Positions 25,189-33,629 are shown, counted from the stretch's first letter. The stretch is 64,000 nucleotides of DNA from Streptomyces sp. NBC_00258 (GCF_036182465.1 NZ_CP108081.1:5704001-5768000); one strand, 5' to 3'. Translations and numbers: made by a program. Notes: generated from the sequence alone by a model not told the origin.

Positions 25189-25719
25189 GGCACCCTGTCG
25201 ACTCTGCCGACTCCGCCGGCCGAGGGTCGGCTGGCGGCGCGCTTCCCCCCACACTCCGCCGCGCCCGGGCGGGAGGGACCCCACCTCACCCCGAGCACGA
25301 CACCGCGCGCCGCCATCCGGCTCCGGCGTACCCGCCCTGCTCCCGACCCTGGAGGAGCCGACGCCGATCGCGACCCACGCTCGCCAAGGGCTCCCGTCAC
25401 CGGAACCCTCACCGTCCCCTCACGGCGAATCGCTGACCACAAGCGTGATCAAACGGACACGAATCGTCAACACCTGTTCGGGGATTCACGGCTTACGCCC
25501 CTCTTTGTGCTGTCGCGGGCGGAAGCACGGTACGGCGCATCGGGCAGCACGGGGCAAGTGAGGCGCGGGCCCCGTGCTTCTGTGCTCCGTCTGGAGGTCC
25601 GGATGCCATGTGCGGGTCACTGGGGGCTGGTCGCGCCCCGCGGCGGAGCCGCCGATGTCACCGTCCCGCGCCCCTGAAGGGGCACGGCCCCGCTCGCCCC
25701 CGAAGGGGCGGCGGCCCGC
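25189..25719. other. Non-coding gap with a strong hairpin and degenerate repeat
   Basis: 531 bp between convergent genes. The clear element is a hairpin at 25546-25578 (AGCACGGGGC, 13-nt loop, GCCCCGTGCT). It lies ~360 bp beyond the cyclase stop, so a small RNA or a late terminator is possible. 25619-25690 resembles a decayed REP copy. No open frame has convincing coding character. Confidence 0.4.
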
Positions 25720-26229
25720 TCAGACCACCTCGAACGCCAGATCCTCGTAAGCAGCCGGAGTCGCGTCGCACGTCACCGCGGTCGCCGCCGTCGCCGAACA
25801 GCGGTCCACCTCGCACCAGATGCGCTTGCCGGCGCCCTCGCTGCTCCAGCCCCAGCGGTCGGCGAGGCCGTCGACGAGCGCCAGGCCACGGCCGTTGGTG
25901 TCGTCGCCGTCCGCGCACCGCGGACGCGGAGCGCGGGCGCTGGCGTCGAGCACCTCCAGGCGGACGGTGGCCACGGCCTCCGCCACGGCCCGCTCCCCGG
26001 CGGTGGGCCCGGTCGCGAGACTCGGCAGCGACAGTCGCAGCACGGCCGGACGGCCGGTGTGCACCACCGCGTTGGTGACCAGCTCGGAGACGAGCAGGAT
26101 CAGCGTCTCGGCAAGCGGCTCATCGGCCTCTATCCCGGACCCCGCGAGCCGCGAACGGGCCCACCTCCGGGCCCGCCCCACCTCTGCGGGGTCGGGCCGG
26201 ATCTCCAGCTGCACTTGAAGCACCTGCAC
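25720..26229 (-). CDS. ATP-binding anti-sigma-like protein (RsbW-type HATPase)
   Basis: 169 residues. The GHKL signature is present: ETLILLVSELVTNAVVHTGRP (N box, ~42-62) and DDTNGRGLALVDGLADRWGWSSEGAGKRIWCEVD (G1/G2 boxes, ~108-141). Streptomyces carry dozens of these stand-alone kinase/anti-sigma proteins, usually working with STAS-domain antagonists; the nearest in the window is at 32.3 kb. No partner is adjacent, so the target is unknown. ATG start at 26229. It reads leftward. Confidence 0.85.
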   Translation of the reverse strand: MQVLQVQLEIRPDPAEVGRARRWARSRLAGSGIEADEPLAETLILLVSELVTNAVVHTGRPAVLRLSLPSLATGPTAGERAVAEAVATVRLEVLDASARAPRPRCADGDDTNGRGLALVDGLADRWGWSSEGAGKRIWCEVDRCSATAATAVTCDATPAAYEDLAFEVV

Positions 26230-26709
26230 CGCTCACACCATCCGAACCGGCGGACACATCGCCTCGCGCCTCGCAAGGGCCACGATCGTGGTCAGAAAAG
26301 GGTTCACGGAACGTGATTCCCTTAGGAGACAGCATGGTTGACGTACAGTCACCCCAACAAGCGCTTCGGGCATATTCCAGCGCGAAGGAGTACGCGTGCG
26401 GCATACTGTGCGACGCTCGTCACGGGGAGTCGAACAGGCAGGAACGGTCCTGCTTCCTGCCTCGCGAGCGGTGCGCATCGCCGGATCCGGAGCTGCCTCA
26501 GGGGCAACACCGTGATGGCCCGGCCTCAGAACCACTCGCATCCCACACAAGGTACCGGAGCACAGCTCCGACTCCAGGCCGTGACGAGTCACGCATAGGA
26601 CACAACCCGATATCAACGCTCGGTAATTCCGGTATGCCACGTTCAGTGACATCCGTCCGTTCGAGTCCGTTCCGTCATGCCACGATCGACGGCAATGATC
26701 GTGCACAGT
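26230..26709. other. Intergenic region of unclear content
   Basis: 480 bp of lower GC between the HATPase gene and the small ACAD gene, both leftward. One ATG at 26334 behind TTAGGAG starts a rightward frame, but its codons lack the usual third-position GC and it runs into the ACAD gene, so I do not call it. The promoter of the HATPase gene should lie here; no palindrome of note was found. Confidence 0.3.
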
Positions 26710-27594
26710 TCACGTCCGGGGCCCTGGTGCGACGGCCACCAGATCCTCCGCGAGCGCTTCCTCGGCCTCGGCCGCGCTCTGCCCGCGACGGGCCCGCAAC
26801 CAGGCACGTTTGAGGTGAAGGTGCACGTCCGACTCCCACGTGAAGCCCATGCCGCCGTGCACCTGGAGGCAGTCGCGGGCGCCGCACTCGGCGGCCTCGT
26901 CGGCCAGCAGCCCGGCGGCCGCGATATCGAGCGGATCGGCCGTGACGGCGGCCGCGTACACCGCACCACGCGCCACCTCCACCCGCACCAGCATCTCGGA
27001 GCACAGGTGTTTCACCGCCTGGAAGGCCCCGATCGGCTGCCCGAACTGCTCACGGGTCCGGGCGTGTTGCACGGCCAGTTCGCAGGTGCGGGAGGCGGAG
27101 CCCAACTGCTCGGCGGCTGTCAGCAGCGCGGCCACCGGGTCGGGCGGCGCGGCCCTGGGTACCCGGTGCAGCGGAGTGAGCGGGTCCGCCGAGCGCATCG
27201 CGACGGCCCCCGTCACGTCTCCGCGTACGACGTCGGCCGCGTCCAGCCACTCGACGAGCGTGCCGTCCACGGCCGCGACGACGCTCTCGCCGGTGGCCGC
27301 TCCGGGGACCTCGCCGGCCGCGAGGTGCGTGGCCACGAGCGGTCCGGTCAGCAGGACCCGGCCGGCCTCCTCGAAGGCAAGCACCGCCTCCGGGAGTCCC
27401 AGTCCGACCCCGCCCTCCGTCTCGGGCAGCCGCAGCGCGAAGAAGCCCGCCTCGCCCAACTCCCGCCAGAGCGCACGGTCGAGCCCGGGCGCGTCCACGG
27501 CGGCCCGCAGCTGCTCCCGCCCGAAGCGCCGGGCCAGCAGTTCACGCACGCCCGCCCGCAACGCCCGTTGATCATCAGTGAGTTGGAAATCCAT
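26710..27594 (-). CDS. Small acyl-CoA dehydrogenase, GFTWE-type subunit
   Basis: 294 residues, about 90 shorter than a usual ACAD; the middle beta domain is reduced to PLVATHLAAGEVPGAATGESVVAAVDG and following. N-terminus MDFQLTDDQRALRAGVRELL; C-terminus REQFGQPIGAFQAVKHLCSE and LQVHGGMGFTWESDVHLHLKRA. The upstream open frame is out of the family, and ATG 27594 fits. The neighbouring, full-length ACAD lacks the GFTWE ending, so the two probably form the alpha2beta2 type known for mycobacterial steroid-CoA dehydrogenases. Only 4 bp lie between this start and the upstream gene's stop. Confidence 0.88.
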   Translation of the reverse strand: MDFQLTDDQRALRAGVRELLARRFGREQLRAAVDAPGLDRALWRELGEAGFFALRLPETEGGVGLGLPEAVLAFEEAGRVLLTGPLVATHLAAGEVPGAATGESVVAAVDGTLVEWLDAADVVRGDVTGAVAMRSADPLTPLHRVPRAAPPDPVAALLTAAEQLGSASRTCELAVQHARTREQFGQPIGAFQAVKHLCSEMLVRVEVARGAVYAAAVTADPLDIAAAGLLADEAAECGARDCLQVHGGMGFTWESDVHLHLKRAWLRARRGQSAAEAEEALAEDLVAVAPGPRT

Positions 27595-27598
27595 ACGG

Positions 27599-28753
27599 TC
27601 ATCGCCCCTTCGGGAGGCCCAGGATCCGTTCGGCCACGATGTTCCGCTGGATCTGCGAGGTCCCGGCCGCGATGGTGTACGAGAGGGAGGACAGCCGGTC
27701 CAATGTCCACCGGCTGTCCAGGTCGAGCGCCTCGGCCCCGAGGACATCAGCGGCCGCGTCGTACAAATCCTGCCGCGCGCGCGAGTACCTCAGTTTGAAA
27801 ACCGAACCCCCGACGCCCGGCACTCCGCCCGACCGCTCCGACTCGCTCACGTTCCACTGAGTGAGCCGCCAGAGCGCACGGAACTCGGCATTCAGCCGAC
27901 CAAGCCGGCGGCGCAGGACCGCGTCGTCCCAGCGGCCGTTCTTCCGTGCCTCGCGCGCGAGTTCGCCGAGGACGCGGCGGCAGGCCACCACCTCGCCCAC
28001 GAAGGCCGTACCGCGCTCGAACGACAGCGTCACCATGGTCACGCGCCAGCCGTCGTTCTCCTCACCGACCCGGTTGGCGACGGGCACCCGCACGTCGTCG
28101 AGGAACACTTCCGCGAACTCGGTCGAACCGGCGAGCGTACGCAGTGGACGTACCGTGATCCCTGGCGCGTCCATCGGCATCGCGAGCCACGAAATCCCCC
28201 GGTGCTTGGGCGCCTTCGCATCCGTCCGCACCAACAGCTCGCACCAGTCGGCGACTTCCGCGTGGGAGGTCCAGATCTTGGAACCGCTCACCACGTAGTC
28301 GTCGCCGTCCCGCCGCGCGCGCGTGCGCAGTGCCGCGAGGTCCGAGCCGGCGTCCGGCTCGCTGAACCCCTGGCACCACACCTCCTCGCCGCGCAGCACG
28401 GGGGGCAGCCAGCGCGCCCGCTGTTCGGCGCTCCCCTCGGCCGCGATGGTGGGCCCGGCGTGCAGCAGCCCGACGAAATTGGCCCCCACGTAGGGCGCGC
28501 CCGCCTTCTCCGTCTCCTCCAGGAAGATCAGGTGCTGCGTGGGCGTGGCCCCGCGGCCCCCCGCGTCTGCGGGCCAGTGGAGCCCCGCGTACCCGGCGTC
28601 GTACAGCATGCGCTGCCATCCGAGGTCGTACGCGCGCCTGCCGGGCCAGTCGTCGGGCGAGGGCTTCGGGGGCAGCCCGGGAAGGGCCTTCGCGAGCCAC
28701 TCCCGCAGCCGCGCCCGGAACTCCTCCTCCTCGGGCGTGTAGGAGAGGTCCAT
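27599..28753 (-). CDS. Acyl-CoA dehydrogenase, FERG-type (catalytic) subunit
   Basis: 384 residues. MDLSYTPEEEEFRARLREWL, WCQGFSEPDAGSDLAALRTRA and GSKIWTSHAEVADWCELLVRT mark the FAD/acyl site. The usual Glu in IYEGTxxIQ is Ala (IAAGTSQIQRNIVAERILGLP); the alternative base is Glu in TLSFERGTAFVGE, as in 22027-23175. Its ATG overlaps the amidohydrolase stop as TAATG and its own stop is 4 bp from the small ACAD, so the three are one unit. Likely the catalytic half of a two-subunit enzyme with 26710-27594. Confidence 0.9.
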   Translation of the reverse strand: MDLSYTPEEEEFRARLREWLAKALPGLPPKPSPDDWPGRRAYDLGWQRMLYDAGYAGLHWPADAGGRGATPTQHLIFLEETEKAGAPYVGANFVGLLHAGPTIAAEGSAEQRARWLPPVLRGEEVWCQGFSEPDAGSDLAALRTRARRDGDDYVVSGSKIWTSHAEVADWCELLVRTDAKAPKHRGISWLAMPMDAPGITVRPLRTLAGSTEFAEVFLDDVRVPVANRVGEENDGWRVTMVTLSFERGTAFVGEVVACRRVLGELAREARKNGRWDDAVLRRRLGRLNAEFRALWRLTQWNVSESERSGGVPGVGGSVFKLRYSRARQDLYDAAADVLGAEALDLDSRWTLDRLSSLSYTIAAGTSQIQRNIVAERILGLPKGR

Positions 28754-29946
28754 TACTTGTCGAGGTCCAGGCCGAGCATGCGGATGGCGTTGCCGCGCAT
28801 CAGCTTGTAGACGGTCTCGTCGTCGAGGCCCTTCATGTGGTCGAGGGCGACCTCCTTGGTGTGCGGGAAGGTCGAGTCGACGTGCGGGTAGTCGGTCTCG
28901 AAGGTCGCGTTGTCCCGGCCCACCACGTCCAGCGACGCGACGCCGTGCTTGTCGCGGAAGAAGCAGCAGAAGATCTGCCGGTAGTAGTAGGTGGACGGCG
29001 GCTCGGGGATCAGGTCCCTGACCCCGCCCCAGGCCCGGTGCTCCTCCCACACGTCGTCGGCGCGCTCCAGGGCGTACGGGATCCAGCCCATCTGCCCTTC
29101 GGAGTAGGCCAGTTTGAGCTGCGGGAACTTCACGAGCACGCCGCTGAACAGGAAGTCCATCATCGAGGCCATGGCGTTGTTGAAACTGAGCGAGGCCTGG
29201 ACGGCGGGCGGGGCGTCCGGGGAGGCGGCGGGCATCTGGCTGCTGCTGCCGATGTGCATGTTGACGACCGTGCCGGTCTCCTGGCAGACCGCGAAGAACG
29301 GGTCCCAGTAGCCGGAGTGGATGGACGGCAGCCCCAGATGGGTCGGGATCTCGGAGAAGGTCACGGCCCGCACGCCCCGGGCGGCGTTGTGCCGGATCTC
29401 GGCGACCGCGAGGTCGATGTCCCAGAGCGGAATGATGCACAGCGGGATCAGCCGCCCCCCGCTGCCTCCGCACCACTCCTCGACCATGAAGTCGTTGTAC
29501 GCGCGCACGCAGGCCAGCGCGACCTCCTTGTCGTGCGCCTCGGCGAAGGTCTGCCCGCAGAACCGCGGGAAGGTCGGGAAGCAGAGCGAACCCTCTACGT
29601 GGTTCGCGTCCATGTCCTTGAGCCGCTCGACGGGGTCCCAGCAGCCGGGCCGCATCTCCGCGCGCGTGATTCCTTCAAGCGTCATTTCATCCCGGTCGAA
29701 GCCGACGGCGGCGATGTTGCGCTTGTACGGGAACTTCAGGTCCTCGTAGATCCACCAGTCGGTCGGCGGCCCGTCCGGGTCCATCGTGATCTGGTACTTG
29801 CCCGCCACATAGGCGAGTTCACCGATCCCGGCCGTCAGCGGCTTGGGGCCGCGGTCCTGGTACTTCTTCGGCAGCCAGGTCTCGAAGAGGTTCGCGGGCT
29901 CGATCACATGGTCGTCGACGCTGATGATGCGGGGCAGTTCGGTCAT
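28753..29946 (-). CDS. Amidohydrolase-family metal-dependent hydrolase/decarboxylase
   Basis: 397 residues of the ACMSD-like amidohydrolase_2 group. ISVDDHVIEPANLFETWLP near residue 10 (the usual HxH is DDHVIE, with one His kept), GVRAVTFSEIPTHLGLPSIHSGYWDPFFAVCQETGTVVNMHIGS near 175-218, and NATFETDYPHVDSTFPHTKE near 340 with the conserved Asp. Members decarboxylate or hydrolyse unsaturated rings and acids, with related genes lying in mycobacterial lipid-degradation loci. ATG 29946 has GGAGGGG in front. First gene of the unit amidohydrolase - ACAD - small ACAD; a perfect operator copy is 32-46 bp upstream. Confidence 0.88.
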   Translation of the reverse strand: MTELPRIISVDDHVIEPANLFETWLPKKYQDRGPKPLTAGIGELAYVAGKYQITMDPDGPPTDWWIYEDLKFPYKRNIAAVGFDRDEMTLEGITRAEMRPGCWDPVERLKDMDANHVEGSLCFPTFPRFCGQTFAEAHDKEVALACVRAYNDFMVEEWCGGSGGRLIPLCIIPLWDIDLAVAEIRHNAARGVRAVTFSEIPTHLGLPSIHSGYWDPFFAVCQETGTVVNMHIGSSSQMPAASPDAPPAVQASLSFNNAMASMMDFLFSGVLVKFPQLKLAYSEGQMGWIPYALERADDVWEEHRAWGGVRDLIPEPPSTYYYRQIFCCFFRDKHGVASLDVVGRDNATFETDYPHVDSTFPHTKEVALDHMKGLDDETVYKLMRGNAIRMLGLDLDK

Positions 29947-29977
29947 GGGTCCCCTCCGCCGGGCCAACTGCGGGTAT

Positions 29978-29992
29978 CTGACGGACCGTCAG
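29978..29992 (-). promoter_or_regulatory. Operator copy for the amidohydrolase-ACAD unit
   Basis: Perfect CTGAC-GGACC-GTCAG in the 153-bp region divergent to the CoA ligase gene. Confidence 0.75.
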
Positions 29993-30066
29993 CTACAGGT
30001 CCCCTAGAAGGCTAGCCCCGCACCCCTGGACCGACAAGGCACCGAGCCCTACGCTCTCCAGCCAAT

Positions 30067-30081
30067 CTGACTACCCGTCAG
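30067..30081 (+). promoter_or_regulatory. Operator copy for the CoA ligase gene
   Basis: Perfect CTGAC-TACCC-GTCAG, 18 bp before the ATG at 30100; a TGAGGAG ribosome site follows it. Confidence 0.75.
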
Positions 30082-30099
30082 CTGTGAGGAGTACGGGCC

Positions 30100-31611
30100 A
30101 TGACGACGGACACCGCACACGCACTGGGCGCCTCCCGCACCTTCTGGGAACTCGTCGAGCGCCGCGCCGCGCTCACCCCCGACCGCCCCGTCCTCCTCCA
30201 GGACGACCGCACGCTCACCTTCGAGGAGCTGCGCGCGGGCGCGGAGCGGACCGCGGCCGGCCTCCACGACCTGGGCGTACGCCCCGGCACGGTGGTCGCC
30301 TGGCAGTTGCCGACCCGCATCGAGACGGTCCTGCTCGCGATGGCCCTGGCCCGGCTCGGGGCGGTCCAGTCCCCGGTGATCCCCTTCTACCGGGACCGCG
30401 AAGTCGCCTTCGCCGTACGGGAGTCGGGGGCCGCTCATTTCGCCGTACCGGGCGAGTGGCGCGGCTTCGACCACACGGCGATGGCCGAACGCATAGAAGC
30501 ACCCGGCATCTTCGAGGCGTACGACTCCCTACCCGAAGGGAACCCATCCGCCCTCCCCCCGCCCCCAACCACCGGCACGGACGTGCGCTGGATCTACTGG
30601 ACCTCGGGGACGACGTCCGACCCCAAGGGCGTACTGCACACGGACCGTTCGCTGATCGCCGGCGGCTCCTGCCTGGCCCACGCGCTGCATCTGTCGGCCG
30701 ACGACATCGGCTCGATCGCGTTCCCCTTCGCGCACATAGGCGGCCCCGACTACCTGGTCATGCTGCTGCTGTACGGGTTCCCGGCGGTCCTCTTCGAGAA
30801 GTTCGCGCTGCCGGACGCCCTGGAGGGCTATCGCAAGCACGGGGTGACGGTGGCGGGCGGCTCGACGGCGTTCTACTCGATGTTCCTGGCCGAACAGCGC
30901 AAGCAGCCGGACAGCAGACTCATCCCCACCCTGCGCCTCCTCGCGGGCGGCGGCGCACCGAAGCCGCCCGAGATCCACCACGCCGTCGTACGGGAGATGG
31001 GCGTCCAGCTGACCCACGGATACGGCATGACCGAGGTCCCGATGATCACGATGGGCTCGCCCGACGACTCGGTGGACAACCTCGCGACGACCGAGGGAAG
31101 GCCCCCGGAGGGCATGGAGATCCGGATCGTGGACGGAGAGGTACGCCTGCGCGGAGAGGCCGTCTGCCAGGGCTATCTGGACCCGGCCCAGACGGCGCAG
31201 GCCTTCGACGAGGACGGTTTCCTGATCACGGGAGACCTCGGCCGCCTCACACCCTCCGGCCATCTCGTCCTGACGGGCCGTCTGAAGGACGTCATCATCC
31301 GCAAGGGAGAGAACATCTCGGCGAAGGAGATAGAGGACCTGCTGCACCGCCACCCGGCGGTCGGCGACGTAGCGGTGATAGGCCTGCCGGACCCCGAACG
31401 CGGCGAGCGGGTCTGCGCGGTGATCGAACAGCCGCCTGACGCCCCTCGGTTGACCCTCTCCGCCGCAGCCGACTACCTACGCGCGGAAGGGCTGTCCGTG
31501 CACAAGCTGCCGGAGCAGCTGGAGGTGGTGGACGCCCTTCCGCGCAACGAGACCCTGCGGAAGGTGCTCAAGTACAAGCTCAGGGAACGCTATTCGGGCA
31601 CCGTGAAGTAG
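30100..31611 (+). CDS. AMP-forming acyl-CoA ligase (cyclic-acid or fatty-acid type)
   Basis: 503 residues. RWIYWTSGTTSDPKGVLHT near residue 165 is the phosphate-binding loop (A3), HGYGMTEVPM near 306 is A5, and TGDLGRLTPSGHLVLTGRLKDVIIRKGENIS near 385 is A7-A8. The final Lys region is RNETLRKVLKYKL (A10, Lys of KVLK). Closest in pattern to cyclohexanecarboxylate- and p-hydroxybenzoate-type ligases. It would activate the pathway's acid with ATP and CoA, the entry step. Own operator at 30067. Its 3' end overlaps the convergent EF-hand gene by 22 bp. Confidence 0.88.
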   Translation: MTTDTAHALGASRTFWELVERRAALTPDRPVLLQDDRTLTFEELRAGAERTAAGLHDLGVRPGTVVAWQLPTRIETVLLAMALARLGAVQSPVIPFYRDREVAFAVRESGAAHFAVPGEWRGFDHTAMAERIEAPGIFEAYDSLPEGNPSALPPPPTTGTDVRWIYWTSGTTSDPKGVLHTDRSLIAGGSCLAHALHLSADDIGSIAFPFAHIGGPDYLVMLLLYGFPAVLFEKFALPDALEGYRKHGVTVAGGSTAFYSMFLAEQRKQPDSRLIPTLRLLAGGGAPKPPEIHHAVVREMGVQLTHGYGMTEVPMITMGSPDDSVDNLATTEGRPPEGMEIRIVDGEVRLRGEAVCQGYLDPAQTAQAFDEDGFLITGDLGRLTPSGHLVLTGRLKDVIIRKGENISAKEIEDLLHRHPAVGDVAVIGLPDPERGERVCAVIEQPPDAPRLTLSAAADYLRAEGLSVHKLPEQLEVVDALPRNETLRKVLKYKLRERYSGTVK

Positions 31612-32102
31612 CGGGCGAAGGCGCTCACGATCTCCGGCTCGGTGACCCGGCCGTCGGCTTCCGTGTCGAGCGCACCGGCCGCGGCGGTGGCGACGGTCTC
31701 GGGCGCGCCGAGGGCCTTGAGGGCCCGCGCGATCTCGTCGACGGTCGCCGCCGTGTCCCCGTCGCCGTCCGCGATGGCGAGCGCCGCGTCCAGGAAGGGG
31801 CGGGCGATCTCGGCGAAGCGGTCGGGGTTGTCCCGCAGCCGCTTCACCGCGCCGCCCACGAACTCCTCGCGGGTGATCCGCTGGTCGCCGTCCCGGTCCG
31901 CTATTCCGGCCATGCCCTGCCAGAAGGCCTCCGCGCCGATGTAGAGGGCCTGGCCCTTGTCGGACCGGGCCGTCGTGCCGAACTCGGCGAGCAGCGCCTT
32001 GGTCGCCGCGTTGAAGTCCTCGCGGTCGATATAGCCGTTGCCGTCCTGATCGAAGGTGGCGAACCGGGCGGCGATCTTTCGCTCGTACTCGGTGCTGACC
32101 AT
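31590..32102 (-). CDS. EF-hand calcium-binding protein (calerythrin-like)
   Basis: 170 residues with four EF-hand loops: DQDGNGYIDREDF (~19), DRDGDQRITREEF (~69), DGDGDTAATVDEI (~112) and DTEADGRVTEPEI (~147). The first two fit the DxDxDGxxxxxE consensus well; the third and fourth are altered. The size is that of calerythrin/CabB-type actinobacterial calcium buffers. Start ATG 32102 has no clear ribosome site. The 3' ends of this gene and the CoA ligase overlap, so both transcripts must terminate inside or beyond the other's coding sequence. Confidence 0.9.
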   Translation of the reverse strand: MVSTEYERKIAARFATFDQDGNGYIDREDFNAATKALLAEFGTTARSDKGQALYIGAEAFWQGMAGIADRDGDQRITREEFVGGAVKRLRDNPDRFAEIARPFLDAALAIADGDGDTAATVDEIARALKALGAPETVATAAAGALDTEADGRVTEPEIVSAFARYFTVPE

Positions 32103-32278
32103 GTCTTTTCGGGCCGCCTTACATCACGTGGGTACGTCTGGCAGGGAGCGTACGACGACCGGGGCCCTCGGGGAGCGGGAAAACGACGCTTGTGCCAAGA
32201 CCGGGGAAATACCGCGACAACCGTGTCGCGGAGTTACGGGACGATCTTCCCCTCCACACGACCCGCACGTGACGCGAA

Positions 32279-32653
32279 TCACGCCGACAGGGAATCCGGT
32301 TCGTCGTCGACGGCGGCGTCGACATCGGGATACACGTCGAAGAGCCGGCGCACACCGAGGGCACCCAGCACCCTGTTGACGTGGGATCCGTCCACGGCGC
32401 CCTGCGCGGGAAGGATCAAGCGGAGGCGCCCCTGACAGGAGCGGAGGAGCCGCCGGGTCGCGATCAGCACCCCCACACCACTGGAGTCGCAGAACAGGAC
32501 TCCGGAGAGATCGAGGACAACGCTGTGCCGCCCGTCGGCCACGGCGTCGTGCACGCGCTGCCGCAGCACCGGTGACGTCACCAGATCCATCTCGCCCGAC
32601 ACCCGGAGCACGACCCAGCCGCGCTGCTCGCCGTCGGTCACCCTGAGCGTCAC
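32279..32653 (-). CDS. STAS-domain anti-sigma factor antagonist
   Basis: 124 residues. VLRVSGEMDLVTSPVLRQRV near 15 and VVLDLSGVLFCDSSGVGVLIATRRL near 44-68 are the BldG/RsbV-type fold; the phosphorylatable Ser is in CDSSG. The rest ends DDEPDSLSA. Partner kinase/anti-sigma proteins are expected; the anti-sigma gene at 33.6 kb is not of the HATPase type, so the partner may be another. GTG start at 32653 with GAGGGG in front. A 17-bp palindrome is 38-54 bp upstream. It is divergent from the sigma factor gene. Confidence 0.88.
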   Translation of the reverse strand: MTLRVTDGEQRGWVVLRVSGEMDLVTSPVLRQRVHDAVADGRHSVVLDLSGVLFCDSSGVGVLIATRRLLRSCQGRLRLILPAQGAVDGSHVNRVLGALGVRRLFDVYPDVDAAVDDEPDSLSA

Positions 32654-33065
32654 GCGCCTGCCCCTCGCTCGACGTTGTTGGACCCTGACGGTCCGACGAC
32701 GTCGGACCCGGAAACGGAACCGGAAGTGGTCCTGTCATTTCCCTGGTGCGCGGCTGCCCCACCCTCACTCCATGAAACACCGGATGCAGAATCGAAGCGT
32801 GCCCCAGTTGGGCTGTTTCGGTCGAGAACGGTCTAGTACGGTCGATCCTGATCGGGCCAAGCCACGGCAGACACACGCACACCGTGAGGAGCCGCACGCA
32901 CAGCGTGATCGGGGCACTACCATCCGCAGCTCCGCGAGGGGCGCGCATTGCCACAAAGGGGCGTGCGTTGTCAGGGGTGCCGACTACATTCGGGAGGAAG
33001 CCGGAGAGGAGAATCCGGTGGACACAGGGACAGGCGCACCGCACGACCGGGGGTGAGGGGCCCGC
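32654..33065. promoter_or_regulatory. Divergent control region with three helically phased CGGTC repeats
   Basis: 412 bp between the STAS gene and the sigma factor gene. At 32819-32848, CGGTCGAGAA, CGGTCTAGTA and CGGTCGATCC follow one another exactly one helical turn apart, which suggests cooperative binding of a regulator on one face. No open frame in the region is convincing. Confidence 0.4.
32691..32707 (-). promoter_or_regulatory. Perfect 7-3-7 palindrome before the STAS gene
   Basis: GTCCGAC-GAC-GTCGGAC. Position suits an operator overlapping the STAS gene promoter; no binding family is assigned. Confidence 0.45.
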
Positions 33066-33629
33066 ATGACCAAGAAGGACGCGCCGCCCCGCTGGGACCG
33101 CAAGATGCAGCAGCGGCTCGCACGCGGGGAGGCGGCCGCGCTCGGTGAGTTCTACGACCGATTCGCTTCGCTCGTGCACGGCCTCGCCCATCGCGTGCTC
33201 GGAGACGACCGGGCCGCCGACGGCGTCACACGCGAGGTCTTCGCCCATGTCTGGGAGAACCCCGAGGCGTACGACCCCAAACAGGGCCCCCTGCGTTCCT
33301 GGGTCGCCACGCTGACCCACCGCCTCGCCGTGCAGCGTCTGCGCGCGACGGAGACCGCGGCGCTCGCCCACGACGGCTCGGGCAGCACCGAGGAGCTGGA
33401 GCGCAAGGTCCGCCGCGCCTCGGTGGCCGCCCGCGCCGACTACATCGTCACGTCGATGCCCGCCCCGCTGCGCGCGGCCCTGGAACTCGCCTACTTCCAG
33501 CGCCGCGACTACCGCCAGACCGCCGCCGACCTCGGCGTCACCGAGGACGAGGCCCGCCGCCGGCTGCGCCTGGGCCTCCAGCTCCTGTCCACGGCCCACG
33601 ACACGGGCCGGTCCGGGGGTGCCCGATGA
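33066..33629 (+). CDS. ECF-type RNA polymerase sigma factor
   Basis: 187 residues. Region 2 (~20-90): AALGEFYDRFASLVHGLAHRVLGDDRAADGVTREVFAHVWENPEAYDP and GPLRSWVATLTHRLAVQRLR. Region 4 (~125-175): SMPAPLRAALELAYFQRRDYRQTAADLGVTEDEARRRLRLGLQLLS, including the helix-turn-helix. The linker is charged and lacks extra domains. SigK-like ECF proteins show this pattern. The next gene, with an anti-sigma zinc finger, overlaps it as ATGA, giving a coupled regulator pair. The divergent STAS gene may be a further partner. Confidence 0.9.
   Translation: MTKKDAPPRWDRKMQQRLARGEAAALGEFYDRFASLVHGLAHRVLGDDRAADGVTREVFAHVWENPEAYDPKQGPLRSWVATLTHRLAVQRLRATETAALAHDGSGSTEELERKVRRASVAARADYIVTSMPAPLRAALELAYFQRRDYRQTAADLGVTEDEARRRLRLGLQLLSTAHDTGRSGGAR

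Noticed and set aside
26313..26813. Possible small rightward gene with a good ribosome-site-like TTAGGAG at 26322-26328
   Set aside because: Codon bias is atypical and the frame runs antisense into the ACAD gene.
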